Positions 63,370-64,000 of a stretch of 64,000 bases of DNA are shown piece by piece. The notes below the pieces were generated by a model. It saw nothing but the letters and a program-made list of their open reading frames with translations, was not told the origin of the DNA and made no database searches. The translations under genes and the position numbers were made by a program. This DNA is from Thiogranum sp963752745 (GTDB lineage: Bacteria > Pseudomonadota > Gammaproteobacteria > DSM-19610), in the NCBI GenBank assembly GCA_963752745.1, contig CAVWAK010000047.1, forward strand, positions 42,507-106,506. Reading direction: 5' to 3'. How positions within the stretch are numbered: the stretch's first letter is position 1; each line of letters opens with the position of its first letter.

Positions 63370-64000
63370 AGTTCTCTTTACTGCGCATCACATCGCTAAT
63401 GCGTTCTAGTCCTTCAATCAGCTTTGCATCACTCTTTCCGAAAAGCGAGATTTCAACATCATTTTTCACGCTTCCCGGGAACGGTTACGGATATCTCATC
63501 AAAATCCACCCTCTTCTATGTTTTCAAACTTTGCAATGATTTTTTCAAATGTGGTTTTCCATATCTCGCACTGTATTTTTCACGTGTTAAAAGTTCTTCA
63601 TCGTATTCAACAGAGATATAAGGGTTAATAAACCTTTCAAAAAAGTTGCTCAGCACGTTCATTTAAGTCAATAAAAATATGAAAAAGATTTTCACCCACG
63701 ATAGCATGGTTTTTTGCATAGAGAAGCGCATCCGCCATGATAGAAGTGATAGAGATTATCACCCTTCCTGTAGGCGATGATCTCTTTTTCTATCTGCGTT
63801 ATGACTTTTTCTGTGTCACGAAGCTCATGGTTAATTTCTAGTTTTCCTGATACGAATACCTGCGTCAAAGTCCGAAAGAGAAAGCGTGTGTGCTTGCCTA
63901 AAAGTACGGTCGCACTTAAAATAAAAACCACGATAATCAGCAATGCCGTTTTCGGACAAGTAGGAATTTTAATGTTTTTTCATAACTCTGTACATCTTTT
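63370..64000 (-). CDS. AT-rich foreign DNA encoding the start of a membrane sensor-like protein, frameshifted
   Basis: This segment is clearly more AT-rich than the rest and joins abruptly at 63369/63370. On the minus strand, starting near 63980 (MKK, one base missing), it reads as a protein with an N-terminal transmembrane helix (LLIIVVFILSATVLL), a long helical, charged region (HELRDTEKVITQIEKEIIAY), CASLCKNHAIVGENLFHIFI, and near the window end side (63370-63460) a HAMP-like stretch (VEISLFGKSDAKLIEGLERI). At least three frameshifts are needed to join the pieces. The composition and style suggest a Campylobacterota-like sensor kinase or chemoreceptor, but I cannot name a family. It is probably a different organism's read fused to the fold-back. 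Confidence 0.6.

Overview
The window looks like part of a chromosome (or metagenome-assembled contig) from a sulfur-oxidising, autotrophic gammaproteobacterium, broadly Chromatiales-like. The evidence is a gammaproteobacterial rpsU-yqeY-dnaG-rpoD cluster next to tsaD, plsY, folBK and uppP; a complete set of genes for oxidising sulfite to sulfate (soeABC, aprBA, sat); and the 3' part of a phosphoribulokinase gene (Calvin cycle). The last 7.5 kb is not normal chromosome: it is a degraded inverted copy of the preceding 7.3 kb, followed by about 630 bases of unrelated AT-rich DNA.

Layout. 1-3.2 kb: a frameshifted PEP-CTERM protein gene, a small unknown gene, then hemG and a 62-residue membrane protein, bounded by repeats derived from the 3' half of a CAU tRNA whose intact copy is at 3085-3161. 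3.2-12.4 kb: housekeeping genes (rpoD, dnaG, yqeY, rpsU on minus; tsaD, folB, folK, midA-like, uppP on plus; plsY on minus). 12.4-19.3 kb: an encapsulated-ferritin-type protein, an ICMT-like methyltransferase, cca, an NDUFA9-like epimerase, slt and a TauE/SafE permease. 19.3-31.3 kb: the sulfur island, with soeA-soeB-soeC-moaA-sat on minus and aprB-aprA, a YkgJ-type protein and a histidine phosphatase on plus, diverging from a 467-base control region. 31.4-37.6 kb: rhlE, yaiI, a YceI-like protein and two tandem secreted MBL-fold hydrolases with an outer-membrane protein remnant between them. 37.7-42.7 kb: a tightly packed four-gene operon (exported protein of unknown function, FadL-type porin, ABC ATPase, FtsX/MacB-type permease), the best candidate here for an undescribed system. 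42.7-49.99 kb: sixA, purEK/purC, a CPBP protease, DUF302, HDOD, a small cytochrome c and heme A synthase. 50.07-56.55 kb: a DsrE-like membrane-anchored protein, a CPA1 antiporter, two small unknown genes, cti, a FIST-domain protein and the 3' end of prkB.

How the genes work together. Sulfite produced from reduced sulfur can be oxidised directly by membrane-bound SoeABC (molybdenum enzyme, with moaA for its cofactor in the same gene string) or indirectly through APS by AprBA, with ATP sulfurylase making ATP and sulfate. The electrons and ATP would support CO2 fixation through phosphoribulokinase. Heme A synthase, cytochrome c and heme biosynthesis (hemG) fit respiratory growth.

Sequence quality. 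Several genes, including the normally essential tsaD, are interrupted by what look like single-base indels (PEP-CTERM gene, tsaD, midA, slt, YceI gene, both MBL genes). This suggests residual indel errors of a long-read assembly. The inverted arm at 56548-63369 carries dense mismatches and indels in every gene and joins foreign AT-rich DNA, as expected of an uncorrected fold-back read. Gene copies in that arm should not be counted as real paralogues.
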